Assembly: GCA_016186625.1 (NCBI GenBank) | Contig: JACPLG010000005.1 | Coordinates: 52,415-116,414 of the forward strand | DNA length: 64,000 nucleotides | DNA from: Candidatus Levyibacteriota bacterium | GTDB taxonomy: Bacteria > Patescibacteria > Microgenomatia > Levybacterales > UBA12049 | Reading direction: 5' to 3' | Shown here: positions 5,672-12,761 of the stretch, piece after piece | Layout: each line of letters begins with the position of its first letter | Numbering within the stretch: position 1 is the stretch's first letter | Notes under the pieces: generated by a model | Databases searched by the model: none | Told to the model about the DNA's origin: nothing | The model's input: the letters and a program-made list of their open reading frames with translations, nothing else | Made by a program: the position numbers and the translations under genes

Positions 5672-7435
5672 ATGAAAAAGTGGGATTTACTAAATAAAAA
5701 ATCATCTCTTCGACAAACTCAGGACAAGAAAATAAAATCTAAAAAATTGGATACGGATAAATTGGTTCGAATCCTCCTTAAAAATCGAGGGATTAAAACA
5801 AAAAAAGAAGCCCAAGAGTTTTTGAGCCTAAAACTGGAAAGTTTGGATATTAATAAACTTGGGATAGACAAAAAGGACTTGAATAAAACTTTAAAAAGAA
5901 TAAAAACCGCAATTGAGAAAAAAGAGCAAATAATTATTTTTGGCGACTATGATGCGGATGGGATATGTGGCACTGCAATTCTCTGGGAGACTCTGCATAG
6001 TCTTGGGGCCAATGTGTTGCCTTATATTCCCAACAGGATTGAGGAAGGATACGGTTTATCCCTTGCGGGAATATCAAATTTAAAAAATAAAATATCAAAT
6101 ATAAAATTGGTGATAACAGTGGACAATGGGATTGTGGCAAATGACGCTGTTGAGTTTGCAAAAAGTTTAGACATCGATGTAATCATCACCGACCACCACG
6201 TACCTTCTAAAACTTTGCCCAAAGCTTTTGCAATTGTACACTCAACAAAAGTCTGCGGAGCGGGTGTGGCCTGGTTTCTCTCTCAAGAGATCGTTCGGGG
6301 TCCTGTCTCGCTTCACCCCCGCCCGACATCCTCATCCGCCAGCGGGCGGACTGCGGGTGCTCGTCGGGGGTCCCCCGCGCTCACCACCCCTCACCCCGAT
6401 CACCTTGATCTCGTAGCGATTGCAACAGTTGCGGATTTAGTCCCGCTTGTTGGCCCAAATAGAATTCTTGTTAAGTTTGGGCTAGAAGAGCTTAAAAATA
6501 CGAAAAGAGTTGGTTTGCAAGCGCTATATGATGAGGCAAGAATTGAAAGAGATAATATAGATACTTATACGATTGGACATATTGTTGCTCCAAGATTAAA
6601 TGCTATGGGCAGGCTTGAAGAGGCAATGGACAGTCTTAGGCTTATTTGCACAAGAGACAAAAAAAGGGCAAATGTTTTGGCTAAGAAATTAGGAGAGATA
6701 AATAGAGTAAGACAGCGCCTCACAATTGATACTTTTATCCATGCCAGAGAGAGAGCCAACAAAAATACTCTCAAAAAACTACTTTTTGTTTATCATGAGT
6801 CTTATGAGCAAGGTGTGATTGGGTTGGTGGCTGGGAGACTAACAGAGGAATATTATCTCCCATCAATAGTACTTTCAAAGGGAGAAAAGTTTAGTAAAGC
6901 TTCTGCTCGTTCTGTCTCGGGGCTAAACATAATAGAGTTTATAAGGGAAGCCGGAGAGTTTCTGGTTGATGCCGGGGGACACCCTATGGCTGCGGGTTTT
7001 ACTATTGAGACAACAAAAATTCCACTTCTTGAAAAGAAATTCGAAGAGCTTTCCAGGAGATTAATTTCAGACGACCATTTGGTCAGAAGACTAAAAATTG
7101 ATTGCGAATTGCCTGTTTCTTATTTAACACTTGAATTATTCGATTCGATATCGAAATTAGAACCATTTGGCATGAAAAACCCAACACCTGTTTTTTTAAG
7201 CAAAGGTTTGGAAATCACTGATATGCGATTAGTGGGAATAGACGCAAAACATCTTAAATTAAAAATAAAAGATCAAATCTCAAATCTAACCATTGATGGG
7301 ATTATTTTTAATTATGATAGTTCGATTGGTTTAAAGATCGGGGATAAAGTAGATGTTGTTTATTCAATAGAGATGAATGAATGGAACGGAAACAAGAAAT
7401 TAGAACTTAAGATAAAAGATATTAAAAGTTCCTAG
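5672..7435 (+). CDS. recJ: Single-stranded-DNA exonuclease RecJ, carrying in-frame insertions
   Basis: 5'-3' single-strand exonuclease of recombination and mismatch repair. The DHH phosphoesterase domain shows DYDADG (92-97), TVDNG (149-153) and TDHH (173-176); the DHHA1 domain has AGGHPMAAGF (about 434-443); an OB-like domain ends the protein. Three stretches look inserted. Residues 12-19 come from a dispersed oligo repeat (5709-5728). Residues about 133-145 (ISNLKNKISNIK) come from an AT-rich repeat (6070-6106). Residues about 208-242 come from a GC-rich, Pro/Ser/Arg-coding block (6290-6404) sitting between the conserved KVCGAGVAWFL and LDLVAIATVADLVPL. All keep the frame, giving 587 residues with every catalytic motif intact. 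Confidence 0.95.
   Translation: MKKWDLLNKKSSLRQTQDKKIKSKKLDTDKLVRILLKNRGIKTKKEAQEFLSLKLESLDINKLGIDKKDLNKTLKRIKTAIEKKEQIIIFGDYDADGICGTAILWETLHSLGANVLPYIPNRIEEGYGLSLAGISNLKNKISNIKLVITVDNGIVANDAVEFAKSLDIDVIITDHHVPSKTLPKAFAIVHSTKVCGAGVAWFLSQEIVRGPVSLHPRPTSSSASGRTAGARRGSPALTTPHPDHLDLVAIATVADLVPLVGPNRILVKFGLEELKNTKRVGLQALYDEARIERDNIDTYTIGHIVAPRLNAMGRLEEAMDSLRLICTRDKKRANVLAKKLGEINRVRQRLTIDTFIHARERANKNTLKKLLFVYHESYEQGVIGLVAGRLTEEYYLPSIVLSKGEKFSKASARSVSGLNIIEFIREAGEFLVDAGGHPMAAGFTIETTKIPLLEKKFEELSRRLISDDHLVRRLKIDCELPVSYLTLELFDSISKLEPFGMKNPTPVFLSKGLEITDMRLVGIDAKHLKLKIKDQISNLTIDGIIFNYDSSIGLKIGDKVDVVYSIEMNEWNGNKKLELKIKDIKSS
5709..5728 (+). repeat. Dispersed oligo repeat inside recJ
   Basis: TTCGACAAACTCAGGACAAG, coding for residues of the RecJ N-terminus. 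A near-identical copy with two substitutions (G for A each time) lies inside the HMG-CoA reductase gene at 20616-20635. Confidence 0.7.
6070..6106 (+). repeat. AT-rich in-frame repeat inside recJ
   Basis: Two tandem-like copies of ATATCAAATWTAAAA separated by AATAAA, coding for ISNLKNKISNIK. The same word, with one mismatch over 22 bases, occurs in frame in the YfhO-like gene at 63041-63062, where it codes for ISNIKNK. Confidence 0.6.
6290..6404 (+). repeat. GC-rich palindromic element inserted in recJ
   Basis: A block of about 110 bp, far richer in G and C than the surrounding gene, inserted without breaking the frame between conserved RecJ motifs. Its core runs from CGGGGTCCTG (6296-6305) to ACCCCTCA (6386-6393) and contains internal inverted repeats such as CCGCC/GGCGG around 6336-6350. 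The same end words bound a 91-bp core in the intergenic element at 12637-12745, so the two are probably members of one family. Confidence 0.75.
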
Positions 7436-8846
7436 CTGTTGGAACAGTTTCTGGTTCTAAACCTAGGGCTCTTGACCATACTTTTATCTTTTCATACTGC
7501 TCAGGTCTGGATAAAGATTTTAACTGAGCCTGTCTTCTGTTTGTTTTTAAAGTTATATCAAATTCTCCTAGTTTCCCTTTTTCTCTAAGAATTGCAGCAA
7601 GACGAGTGAAGAGACGAGTAGAATCCGCTATTAACCGTTTGTCAATTTTTCTATATATCCCCTTTGCTAGTTTAATTTTATTGTCAACCGTCAAGTTGGG
7701 AGATTCAAAGGATGCATCTAGATCATGTTGAGTCTCTAAATTTCCCGTAGTCATTTCTGTCCAAAGCCTACTACTTATTCCGAAAGTTTTTAGCAGAAGT
7801 TCTTCAGTCATTGATCTAATTTCTTGCATCTTAACCACTCTTGTTATCATAGGTCCTGCTGTAGCATCCAGAATCAATAAGTGCGCTTTTTCATCTGCAA
7901 TTTCTGAGGGAAGCCCTTGATCTATAGTTAGTTGTTTCCATTGGGTAGTATAAGCAAGAGCTCTCTGATTTATAGAATTGGATAAATCGGCATACAATTT
8001 TTCTGCCAGAGCTAGTTGTTGTGTGTGGTTAGCACTAGCCATTTCAAATGCTGTTCTCATTGCTTCAATATTAATCCCATCAGGATTAAGATCTTGCCAA
8101 AGCCTAAGGTAAATTGGGTAATTTGAAATCAATAAATCTTCTCTTTGGGTTCTTAATGATCTTAATTTTTTTATTTTATCTTCTCTTCGAGCAGGCTTAA
8201 ATTCCCTAGTAGCTGCAAGGCTCTCTTTTTCTACCAATTCTTGAGTAATTCCGGCATCTCCTTTTAAAGCTGCAATCGTGACAAGATCAGCATCAAATCT
8301 GTCTTCTATTAAAAGCTCCAAATTTCTTTTCATATCGTCCACCATTCTTAGTCTAAGATCTGAAGATCGTCCTCTGTAGGCCTTATCAGCCCGAACCTTA
8401 AATCGTCTTATGTCTTGAGATGATATTCCTTCAATGCCAAGGACAGCTGCATATTCTCTTAAATATCCTTCAAATCTTCTTGATCCTCCAATCTCAGTTA
8501 GGATTCGTCTAGGAGAAATTCTTTCTAAAAGTCCCAATTCTCTATCTGTATCGGTAAGAATCTCTGCTCTCCTGGCGTTTTCTGCTGGATCAAAGGGATT
8601 ATAAGGAAGGTGATGCTGCTCATAATCCTCTATTATAATAGGAGGATCGAATAGGGCTGGGGTCCCGGTATTAACTGATTGGGATATGTCTGACATGGAG
8701 CCTGGAGGCTGAAATAATCTTTCCTGCCCAAAAATTTGTTGAGTATCTAATGAGGAGCTACCTACAGGAGCATCATCTGGGACTCGTTGTGGCCGCACTA
8801 AAGCTTCTTGGCCATCTGCATTTATAGGTTGTAGTCTTTCGCCCAT
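7422..8846 (-). CDS. Protein of unknown function, 474 residues
   Basis: I do not recognise a family. The first 75 or so residues are rich in Pro, Gln and Ser and probably disordered. From about residue 85 (ENARRAEILTDTDRELGLLERISPRRIL) the protein is highly charged and predicted helical to the end, with many Arg-Leu pairs; there is no signal peptide or membrane segment, so it should be cytoplasmic. Its 3' end overlaps the 3' end of recJ by 14 bp on the opposite strand. A 130-bp spacer separates it from the next minus-strand gene. The open frame is long and its composition is coherent, so it is very likely real. Confidence 0.75.
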   Translation of the reverse strand: MGERLQPINADGQEALVRPQRVPDDAPVGSSSLDTQQIFGQERLFQPPGSMSDISQSVNTGTPALFDPPIIIEDYEQHHLPYNPFDPAENARRAEILTDTDRELGLLERISPRRILTEIGGSRRFEGYLREYAAVLGIEGISSQDIRRFKVRADKAYRGRSSDLRLRMVDDMKRNLELLIEDRFDADLVTIAALKGDAGITQELVEKESLAATREFKPARREDKIKKLRSLRTQREDLLISNYPIYLRLWQDLNPDGINIEAMRTAFEMASANHTQQLALAEKLYADLSNSINQRALAYTTQWKQLTIDQGLPSEIADEKAHLLILDATAGPMITRVVKMQEIRSMTEELLLKTFGISSRLWTEMTTGNLETQHDLDASFESPNLTVDNKIKLAKGIYRKIDKRLIADSTRLFTRLAAILREKGKLGEFDITLKTNRRQAQLKSLSRPEQYEKIKVWSRALGLEPETVPTARNF

Positions 8847-8978
8847 ATATTTTCTGGATTTATCTTAAATATTTTGATCCTTTTTGAATTGTTTTGTCAA
8901 CTAGGAAAGATTACAGATTGTGCTTAATTTTAACATATCTTATAGTAGTTAGTCAAGTAAAATTGAGATAACCTTAGA

Positions 8979-9245
8979 TTAATTCGAGGTTGGTTTAGGA
9001 GAAATCGGAGGAGCTGGAGCAATAACTTGAGGGGGAGTTCCTAATGGTTCAAATCTAGCTCTTGCAGCTATAGCAACTCTTGCTAAAACAACAGTTTTAC
9101 CATCTATTTCACCCGTAACGCTTGCAGGAAAAGATTCCCCTGGTCGAACTTCCACATAAGCGCCTTGTGCCTGCTCCATAACTCCTACAGGATGGAATCC
9201 AAGGTCATCTAGCGTTAACTGTTGTCTTTCCGATTCTCCCTTCAT
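8979..9245 (-). CDS. Small protein of unknown function
   Basis: An 88-residue protein if started at MKGESERQQ (9245), or 99 residues from an in-frame Met at 9278; the shorter form is preferred because it leaves room for the divergent aspS promoter at 9285-9313. A short globular part (LTLDDLGFHPVGVMEQAQGAYVEV and a following beta-rich stretch ASVTGEIDGKTVVLARVAIAARARF) is followed by a Pro-rich tail ending SPKPTSN. No membrane segment or known motif is seen. It may be cotranscribed with the 474-residue unknown that follows it. Confidence 0.6.
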   Translation of the reverse strand: MKGESERQQLTLDDLGFHPVGVMEQAQGAYVEVRPGESFPASVTGEIDGKTVVLARVAIAARARFEPLGTPPQVIAPAPPISPKPTSN

Positions 9246-9284
9246 ACAATAATTAGACTCAAAGTATATTTTAACCAATACTTC

Positions 9285-9313
9285 TTGTCAAGGCAAGAAC
9301 AAAAATATACAAT
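9285..9313 (+). promoter_or_regulatory. Promoter of aspS
   Basis: TTGTCA (9285-9290), a 17-bp spacer, and TACAAT (9308-9313) form a good vegetative promoter. The ATG of aspS at 9320 begins only six bases after the -10 box, so the transcript would start at or next to the start codon. Confidence 0.65.
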
Positions 9314-9319
9314 ACGTTT

Positions 9320-10663
9320 ATGCAAAGGACGCTTGCAAAAGACACTCTGGACAAGATCGGCGAGGAAGTTTTACTCCGGGGCTGGGTTTTAACAGTAAGA
9401 TCCCACGGCAAAATTGCCTTTTTTGACCTGCGAGACAGAAGCGGGACACTTCAGATTGCAGCTTTTGATCCCAAACAAGTTCAAAACGTAAACTCTCTTT
9501 CTCAGCAGGATGCAGTTGAGGTTGTGGGAAAAGTTAAGAAAAGAGAAGGGAAATTTGTTAATCCAAATACTCCTTTGGGAACAGTTGAGATTGAGGCATC
9601 AAAAGTTTCCATAGTCGCAAAAGCAAAGGAACTTCCATTTGACATGGGAGGAAAAGACCTTCTCTTGGAACTGCCCACACTTTTTGATCACCGCTCACTT
9701 GCTCTAAAACACCCAAAAATTGCCAAGATATTTAAAGTCCAGGCCGCTCTTTCCTCGGAATTTCGAAAAGCCGCTCAAGAGCTTGATTGTGTGGAAATTT
9801 TTGTTCCAACTATTGCCAAAGGAGCTACAGAAGGAGGAGCCGAGGTTTTCAAAGTGGATTATTACGGAAGTCAAGCTTTCTTGACCCAAAGCCCGCAGCT
9901 TTACAAGCAAATTATGGTGGGTGTATATGAGCGGGTATGGACAATTGCCAAGGCTTATAGAGCAGAGCCATCAGTTACAACAAGGCATTTGTCAGAGGCA
10001 ACTCAAATGGATATTGAAATAGGATTTATTGAGAATTTCGAAGAGCTCTTAGACGCTTTAGAGTTCGTAGGAACAACAATGATAAAGAACGCCTCGGAAA
10101 AGAATAAAGATATACTTTCAGAGTTTGGTATTGAGGCGCCACTGGTTCCTACCAAAGTTCCGCGCCTGACTCTTAGAGAAGCGCAAGAAATTGTTTCAAA
10201 ACGAACAGGGCGTGATCTTTCAAAAGAATTAGATTTAAATCCAGAAGATGAGAAGGAAATTTGGCTGTGGGCAAAAGAGGAACATAAATCTGATTTTGTG
10301 ACCATTACTCATTTTCCCACTAAAAAAAGAGCTTTTTACACAATGCCAGACCCCCAGGATCCCCAGTACAGCCTTTCTTATGACTTACTGTTTAAAGGAC
10401 TGGAAATTCTTTCGGGAAGCCAGCGAATCCATAAGCTTGATGAGTTAACCAAGCGAATGAAGGAAAAAGGAGTTGACCCAGGCAGTTTTGGCATGTATCT
10501 TGCGGCTTTTTTATATGGGATGCCACCTGAGGGCGGTTTTTCTTTTGGACTGGAACGGGTAACAATGAAGCTTTTAGAGCTATCTAATGTGCGGGAAGCT
10601 TCGCTTTTCCCCAGAGACATGGAGCGTGTAGATGAGAGGCTTTCCGGAAATCAAAATAAATAA
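9320..10663 (+). CDS. aspS: Aspartyl-tRNA synthetase, archaeal type
   Basis: Charges tRNA with aspartate. At 447 residues it is the short archaeal/eukaryotic form, lacking the large insertion domain of typical bacterial AspRS (about 590 residues). An N-terminal OB-fold (VLLRGWVLTVRSHGKIAFFDLRD, about 18-40) binds the anticodon. The class II core shows FLTQSPQLYKQIM, motif 2 in YRAEPSVTTRHLSEATQMDIE (about 213-234), SGSQRIHKLDELTKRM, and motif 3 in FSFGLERVTMKLL (about 407-419). Such enzymes are often non-discriminating, making Asp-tRNA-Asn for an amidotransferase; that is an inference. The last 32 bp overlap the next gene. Confidence 0.94.
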   Translation: MQRTLAKDTLDKIGEEVLLRGWVLTVRSHGKIAFFDLRDRSGTLQIAAFDPKQVQNVNSLSQQDAVEVVGKVKKREGKFVNPNTPLGTVEIEASKVSIVAKAKELPFDMGGKDLLLELPTLFDHRSLALKHPKIAKIFKVQAALSSEFRKAAQELDCVEIFVPTIAKGATEGGAEVFKVDYYGSQAFLTQSPQLYKQIMVGVYERVWTIAKAYRAEPSVTTRHLSEATQMDIEIGFIENFEELLDALEFVGTTMIKNASEKNKDILSEFGIEAPLVPTKVPRLTLREAQEIVSKRTGRDLSKELDLNPEDEKEIWLWAKEEHKSDFVTITHFPTKKRAFYTMPDPQDPQYSLSYDLLFKGLEILSGSQRIHKLDELTKRMKEKGVDPGSFGMYLAAFLYGMPPEGGFSFGLERVTMKLLELSNVREASLFPRDMERVDERLSGNQNK

Positions 10664-11570
10664 GAGAAAGATATTTTATCTTTTGATACTAGGGTTTACT
10701 TTTGCGGTTTTTTTAATTCTTGCATACATAAATATAGCGCTTAAAAGACAAAATTCAGATTTGGAGATTTATCCAAAACCTCTTATTTATAATTCCCAAA
10801 AATATCCACAGATTAAAAATCATCAAGAAGTATTTATTTCTGCGAAAGGGGCTGTGGTTCTTGACAGGGACTCATATGTAGTCCTTTATGAAAAGAATCC
10901 AAAATTAAGGTTTTCTCCCGCCTCAACTACTAAAATCATGACCGCTCTTGTAGCTTTGGAATACTTCAAATTGGATGATATTTTGACCATATATCAATCA
11001 AATGTTGAAGGCTCTAATATTACTTTTGAGCAGGGGGAACAGTTTACTTTTGAAAATTTGCTTTATGCACTGATGCTTCCTTCAAGTAATGACGCAGCCT
11101 CGGCGATTGCCCAGAATTATCCGGGCGAAGAAGCGGCTTTTGTTGCCAAAATGAATGAGAAAGCCAAGGAGCTTCACCTAACTGATACATTTTTTGGTGA
11201 GCCGATAGGGCTTTTAGATGAGAAAGTTTACACAACCCCACTTGATTTAGCGCGTCTTGCGGCGCAGGCTCTTGAGAATTCTACCTTGGCAAAAGTTGTT
11301 TCAACCAGAAATAGAGAGATAGTAAGCCTTCAGGGCAAAAATTATTCTTTGTATAATATCAACAGGCTTTTAGATTTGCCAGGAGTAAGCGGAGTAAAAA
11401 CGGGTTTTACAGAGGGAGCAGGAGAAGTATTAGTAACCTCAAAAAAGATCTCGGGAGAAGGGGCAGAAATAGTAATCGTTGTAATGCAAAGCGAAGATCG
11501 TTTTTTGGACACTCAAATTTTACTTGAGTTTTTAAACAACAATATTAATTACTTATCCATTCAGCCTTAA
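10632..11570 (+). CDS. D-alanyl-D-alanine carboxypeptidase (peptidase S11)
   Basis: Trims the terminal D-Ala of peptidoglycan stem peptides outside the membrane. A short basic N-terminus and one hydrophobic segment (about 14-34) anchor or export the protein. The penicillin-binding-protein triad is present: STTK (in SPASTTKIMTALVALEYF, about residues 98-101), SSN (about 151-153), and KTG (in SGVKTGFTEGAG, about 255-257). It lacks the long C-terminal domain of E. coli DacA; 312 residues is usual for the short form. The ATG overlaps the end of aspS by 32 bp, and the 3' end overlaps the next, convergent gene by 26 bp. Together with the L,D-transpeptidase at 16254 it points to a peptidoglycan cell wall. 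Confidence 0.92.
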   Translation: MRGFPEIKINKRKIFYLLILGFTFAVFLILAYINIALKRQNSDLEIYPKPLIYNSQKYPQIKNHQEVFISAKGAVVLDRDSYVVLYEKNPKLRFSPASTTKIMTALVALEYFKLDDILTIYQSNVEGSNITFEQGEQFTFENLLYALMLPSSNDAASAIAQNYPGEEAAFVAKMNEKAKELHLTDTFFGEPIGLLDEKVYTTPLDLARLAAQALENSTLAKVVSTRNREIVSLQGKNYSLYNINRLLDLPGVSGVKTGFTEGAGEVLVTSKKISGEGAEIVIVVMQSEDRFLDTQILLEFLNNNINYLSIQP

Positions 11571-12588
11571 CCGCTGAGACATAAGCAATAAAGTCATTAG
11601 CCCCTTCAAACACAATGACCGGAAGCAAATAATCCTGAGATCTTCCTTCTACATAAAAACCAAGGTAAACTTTTTTGATGACAATATTTAGGTCTGTCCC
11701 TTCATAGGAGGCTATATAAGCTTCCCCTTTTCTTAAGTCTTCAAAAGCTTCCTGGGCAGTTTTAATAGGATAAGCTGCACCTTCATCTAACACTTTCTGA
11801 TAAAAGAATCTTGCATTAACTATTTGAGGGCCCGATTCCCCTCTCGCAACCACCAAATTCATGACAGAGGCATTTCCGTTAGGATAGACAATCACTATAT
11901 CATCTATGTCTTTCTGGAAAAAATATACACTAATAAGCTTTGCTTTTGAAATGTTTGTTACAGGACCTAAAATCCCATTATTTAAGTCATAAAATTCTGT
12001 TCTGGTCTTGCCTTGATCAATATCCTCAGAGAAAAACCCTAATGTTTGTAAAAAATTTTGGGCAACGCTGATTGCCTCGTTCTCATTCGGGAGATTAACA
12101 GCCGAAAGCACCCCAGGATCAGAAAGATATGAGGAATATAGATTAAAGGATGACATATTAATATTTAAAACAAGACTTTTAGGAGGTGGCCCAGGAGCTG
12201 TGAATCGGTACAAAGATTCGGATAAAGCCTGCGGAGTTGAGTTAAAGTCAAGCGCTATAGCTTTTTCCATTGTCCGTTGAACAGCTAGAAGATCAGGTCC
12301 AGGCTTGTCCATTTTGTAGACATTGGATCTGTCCGGAAAACTGGGCAACTCACCTGAAATAGTATCAATTGTAAAAGTGAATTTCTTTTTTATTCCCTCT
12401 GGAAAAAAAATCTTAGGCAATTTTCCAAAAGATGCAGTAGGAGCGGGCGGGGGTGTTGGAGAAACTGCCTCTTTGATAAGAAATATAATTCTTATCAAAA
12501 TAAATGAGACAACAAGAATTGCTATTATTATTCCGAGCCATTTAGCAACAGAGAGGAATTTAGCTCTGAAATTACTTAAAGTAGGCAT
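11545..12588 (-). CDS. Membrane-anchored extracellular protein of unknown function
   Basis: One membrane segment (about residues 17-37, LGIIIAILVVSFILIRIIFLI) follows a short basic N-terminus; after it a Pro-rich linker (SPTPPPAPTAS) leads to an outer domain of about 285 residues. The outer part contains alternating beta-like stretches and no motif I can name. The layout suggests a type II anchored protein facing outward. Its 3' end overlaps the D,D-carboxypeptidase gene on the other strand by 26 bp. No partner genes indicate its role. Confidence 0.75.
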   Translation of the reverse strand: MPTLSNFRAKFLSVAKWLGIIIAILVVSFILIRIIFLIKEAVSPTPPPAPTASFGKLPKIFFPEGIKKKFTFTIDTISGELPSFPDRSNVYKMDKPGPDLLAVQRTMEKAIALDFNSTPQALSESLYRFTAPGPPPKSLVLNINMSSFNLYSSYLSDPGVLSAVNLPNENEAISVAQNFLQTLGFFSEDIDQGKTRTEFYDLNNGILGPVTNISKAKLISVYFFQKDIDDIVIVYPNGNASVMNLVVARGESGPQIVNARFFYQKVLDEGAAYPIKTAQEAFEDLRKGEAYIASYEGTDLNIVIKKVYLGFYVEGRSQDYLLPVIVFEGANDFIAYVSAVKAEWISN

Positions 12589-12636
12589 GTATTGAGTATA
12601 AGGCAGTTTTTAGTTACAATGCAAGGTGAGAGGAAT

Positions 12637-12745
12637 GTTTGTTTCGGGGTCCTGCCACTCGTTTCCCTCCCGCCAGTGCTCGTTCACGAAACACTGAGCT
12701 CCGCGCTGTCGGGAGCCCTTCCACTCGTGTCACCCCTCAACAAAC
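12637..12745. repeat. GC-rich element with terminal inverted repeats
   Basis: A 109-bp block between two genes, bounded by GTTTGTT-tc-GGGGT (12637-12650) and ACCCC-tc-AACAAAC (12732-12745), a perfect nested inverted repeat. Inside, CGGGGTCCTG, CCCGCC, GTCGGG and CACCCCTCA match, in the same order, the block inserted in recJ at 6290-6404. The rest of the spacer before gltX is AT-rich and unremarkable. Confidence 0.75.
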
Positions 12746-12761
12746 AAAATAAAATAATAAT

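Noticed and set aside
4269..5705. Longer N-terminus for the CCA-adding enzyme
   Set aside because: The first 29 residues are unlike the family and the start would lie inside the divergent recJ gene.
5760..5775. T-arm-like word GGTTCGAATCC suggesting a tRNA
   Set aside because: It lies in the recJ coding region and no acceptor, D or anticodon arms can be formed around it.
6228..6416. Open frame of 62 codons over the GC-rich element in recJ
   Set aside because: It is an out-of-frame shadow caused by the GC-rich block; the RecJ frame is continuous with conserved motifs on both sides.
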